This document shows positions 7,775-8,844 of a DNA stretch of 8,844 bases, piece by piece. The notes under the pieces are model-generated. The model had not been told where the DNA came from, made no database searches, and saw only the letters and a program-made list of their open reading frames with translations. Source of the stretch: Treponema sp. (GTDB lineage: Bacteria; Spirochaetota; Spirochaetia; Treponematales; Breznakiellaceae). Location of the stretch: contig JAISPH010000078.1 in the NCBI GenBank assembly GCA_031275035.1, positions 1 to 8,844 of the forward strand, written 5' to 3'. The translations under genes and the position numbers were made by a program. Within the stretch, counting starts at the first letter, position 1. Each line of letters begins with the position of its first letter.

Positions 7775-8574
7775 GCGTTAATTTGATGCACCGGTCCTTT
7801 AACGCCGACCGGGAGCAGGTGATTGAAGCGGCGGAGGCCGCGGGAGTTTCCCCCCTGATCATCACCGGAACCAGCGAAGAATCGAGCCGGGAAGCCCTGG
7901 ACTATGCCGAAAAATATGCCGCCAGAGGGCCGGGAAAACTCTACGCCACCGTCGGGGTTCATCCCCACAACGCCAAAAACTGCGGCCCCGGCACTATCGC
8001 CGCCCTCCGTTCCTTGGCAGGGCGGGGAACGGCGCGGGCTGCGGAACCGGCAGGGTTTGCGGCGGCGGTGGGTGAATGTGGCCTGGACTATAACCGGGAT
8101 TTTTCTCCCCGGCCTGTCCAGCGGAAATGGTTTGAAGAACAGATAGCCCTGGCGGGGGAACTGGGGCTTCCCCTCTTTCTCCACGAACGGGACGCCTTTG
8201 AAGATTTTGCCGCCATCCTGGAGGGGAACCGCAGGGGTATTTCCAAAATGGCCGTCCATTGTTTTACCGGGACCGCAGGAGAACTGGAAAAGTATTTGGA
8301 ACTGGACTGTTATATCGGCGTTACCGGCTGGATCTGCGACGAGCGGCGGGGAAAACATCTGGGGGAGCTGATAAAAAAAATCCCCCCGGACCGGCTTATG
8401 ATCGAAACCGACGCACCCTTCCTCATCCCCAGGGACATGCCCCGGTCAGGCAGCAGGAACGAACCGAAGTACCTGCCCCATATCGCCGCAGTAACAGCCC
8501 GGCATCTGGGGAAAACGCCGGAACTGCTGGCGGAAGAAACCTTCGCCAATACCCGGCGCTTTTTTGGAATATAG
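7759..8574 (+). CDS. tatD: TatD-family metal-dependent deoxyribonuclease
   Basis: TatD enzymes are TIM-barrel metallohydrolases with 3'-5' exonuclease activity, linked in E. coli to DNA repair. The 271-residue product follows the TatD subgroup closely: MFIDIGVNL at the N terminus (rather than the HxH of the YcfH subgroup), LIITGTSEES (33-42), TVGVHPH (64-70), the GECGLDYNRDFS block (105-116), FLHERDA (140-146), HCFTG (167-171), YIGVTGWICDERRG (185-198) and IETDAPFLIPRD (215-226). Likely metal ligands are Glu106, His142, His167 and Asp218. An Ala/Arg-rich insertion at about 88-99 separates the two halves of the first metal region. The ATG at 7759 has AGGAG 10 nt upstream and lies within the last codons of ttcA. 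An A8 run followed one base later by C6 (8373-8387) occurs in frame. Despite the name, TatD is not needed for Tat protein export. Confidence 0.93.
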   Translation: MFIDIGVNLMHRSFNADREQVIEAAEAAGVSPLIITGTSEESSREALDYAEKYAARGPGKLYATVGVHPHNAKNCGPGTIAALRSLAGRGTARAAEPAGFAAAVGECGLDYNRDFSPRPVQRKWFEEQIALAGELGLPLFLHERDAFEDFAAILEGNRRGISKMAVHCFTGTAGELEKYLELDCYIGVTGWICDERRGKHLGELIKKIPPDRLMIETDAPFLIPRDMPRSGSRNEPKYLPHIAAVTARHLGKTPELLAEETFANTRRFFGI

Positions 8575-8591
8575 CGCTCCGGGGGTTTTTT
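8552..8591 (+). terminator. Candidate intrinsic terminator after tatD
   Basis: CCCGGCGC (8552-8559) can pair with GCG (8574-8576) plus CCGGG (8579-8583), leaving a 2-nt CT bulge and a loop of about 14 nt. A run of six T follows at 8586-8591. The left arm lies inside the last codons of tatD. The stem is imperfect and the loop large, so this is a moderate-strength candidate for ending the tcdA-ttcA-tatD transcript. Confidence 0.4.
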
Positions 8592-8720
8592 ACAAGAAGG
8601 TATTACTTATAGGGATCCAATCGGAGTTTCCAGAGGTTCTTTTGCATGTTCTTTAAAATTTATCGTACAAACACTTGAAATGTTTTTGAACGAATGATAG
8701 CTTAAATTAGATTCAGGTAC

Positions 8721-8748
8721 TTGACAAAAAGGAAAATAGATGCATAAT
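8721..8748 (+). promoter_or_regulatory. Sigma70-type promoter firing into the heptamer array
   Basis: TTGACA (8721-8726, 6/6) and CATAAT (8743-8748, 5/6) are separated by 16 bp in an AT-rich stretch. The expected start of transcription is near 8755, inside the first repeat copy, so repeat number would set the 5' leader length of any gene beyond the window. The same bases can be read instead as a ribosome site plus start codon at 8740; both cannot serve the same transcript. Confidence 0.4.
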
Positions 8749-8844
8749 AAAACGGTCAACGGTCAACGGTCAACGGTCAACGGTCAACGGTCAACGGTCA
8801 ACGGTCAACGGTCAACGGTCAACGGTCAACGGTCAACGGTCAAC
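8740..8844 (+). CDS. Possible start of a repeat-containing, phase-variable ORF (partial)
   Basis: An AAGGA (8729-8733) lies 6 nt before an ATG at 8740. The frame reads MHNK and then enters the repeat, giving cycles of the heptapeptide TVNGQRS, and is still open at the window edge after 35 codons. Because 7 is not a multiple of 3, gaining or losing one copy would shift the frame of whatever follows, as in known contingency genes. The openness is weak evidence: the unit contains no stop in any forward frame, so any entry frame would stay open. A weak promoter, TTGAAC (8686-8691) and TAGATT (8708-8713), could supply an upstream start. No protein family is recognisable, and the array may simply be non-coding. 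Confidence 0.2.
   Translation, partial: MHNKTVNGQRSTVNGQRSTVNGQRSTVNGQRSTVN
8751..8844. repeat. Tandem heptamer array (GGTCAAC, at least 13 copies)
   Basis: Thirteen perfect head-to-tail copies of GGTCAAC fill 8754-8844, preceded by a partial AAC at 8751-8753. The array reaches the last base of the window, so its true length is unknown. There is no variation between copies, which points to recent expansion or ongoing homogenisation by replication slippage. There are no spacers, so it is not a CRISPR array. Forward frames all encode the same cyclic heptapeptide (GQRSTVN), while every reverse frame contains stops. On the minus strand each copy presents TTGACC, which resembles a -35 box. Confidence 0.97.

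Noticed and set aside
7624..8358. 244-codon minus-strand frame opposite ttcA/tatD
   Set aside because: It is antisense to the conserved TatD metal-binding motifs, with no recognisable domain.
8645..8677. Small ORF of 10 codons (MFFKIYRTNT) with AGAGG upstream
   Set aside because: It is too short to support as a gene without expression data.
8751..8844. CRISPR array
   Set aside because: The units are 7 bp, directly adjacent, with no spacers and no cas genes in view.

Overview
The window is GC-rich bacterial DNA with two divergent, tightly packed operons and an AT-richer tail that ends in a short tandem repeat. Gene content does not fix the organism. The short protein upstream of the ATPase genes resembles treponeme proteins as I remember them, and the a and c subunits look clostridial in style. 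A treponeme/spirochaete-like bacterium is my best guess, held at about even odds. An F-type ATPase would be notable there, because many treponemes rely on a V/A-type enzyme.

Minus strand, positions 6056 down to 1: a 171-residue RsbRD-N-like protein, then the F1Fo ATP synthase genes in the canonical order atpB (a), atpE (c), atpF (b), atpH (delta), atpA (alpha), atpG (gamma) and atpD (beta). atpD runs off the left edge after 262 codons, and atpC is expected beyond it. Gene junctions are short or overlapping. The longest gap, about 137 bp before atpB, holds a 7-bp hairpin. The key residues of the rotary machine are intact: Walker A motifs in alpha and beta, the beta catalytic Glu, the alpha arginine finger, the stator Arg of subunit a and the ion-binding Glu of subunit c.

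Plus strand, positions 6160 to 8574: tcdA, a ttcA-like gene and tatD, with overlaps of 8 and 16 nt. The first two are tRNA-modification genes (t6A37 cyclisation and tRNA thiolation) and the third is a metal-dependent nuclease. A candidate terminator overlaps the end of tatD.

The 103-bp divergent spacer (6057-6159) carries a sigma70-type promoter in each direction. Each -10 box ends 6-7 nt before the start codon, so both operons may begin with leaderless mRNAs.

Right tail, 8575-8844: an AT-richer spacer leads into at least 13 perfect head-to-tail copies of the 7-mer GGTCAAC, which continue to the window edge. The array sits next to a near-consensus promoter and, in an alternative reading, just after a Shine-Dalgarno and ATG. 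It is therefore a candidate phase-variation (slipped-strand) locus and the least explained element here.
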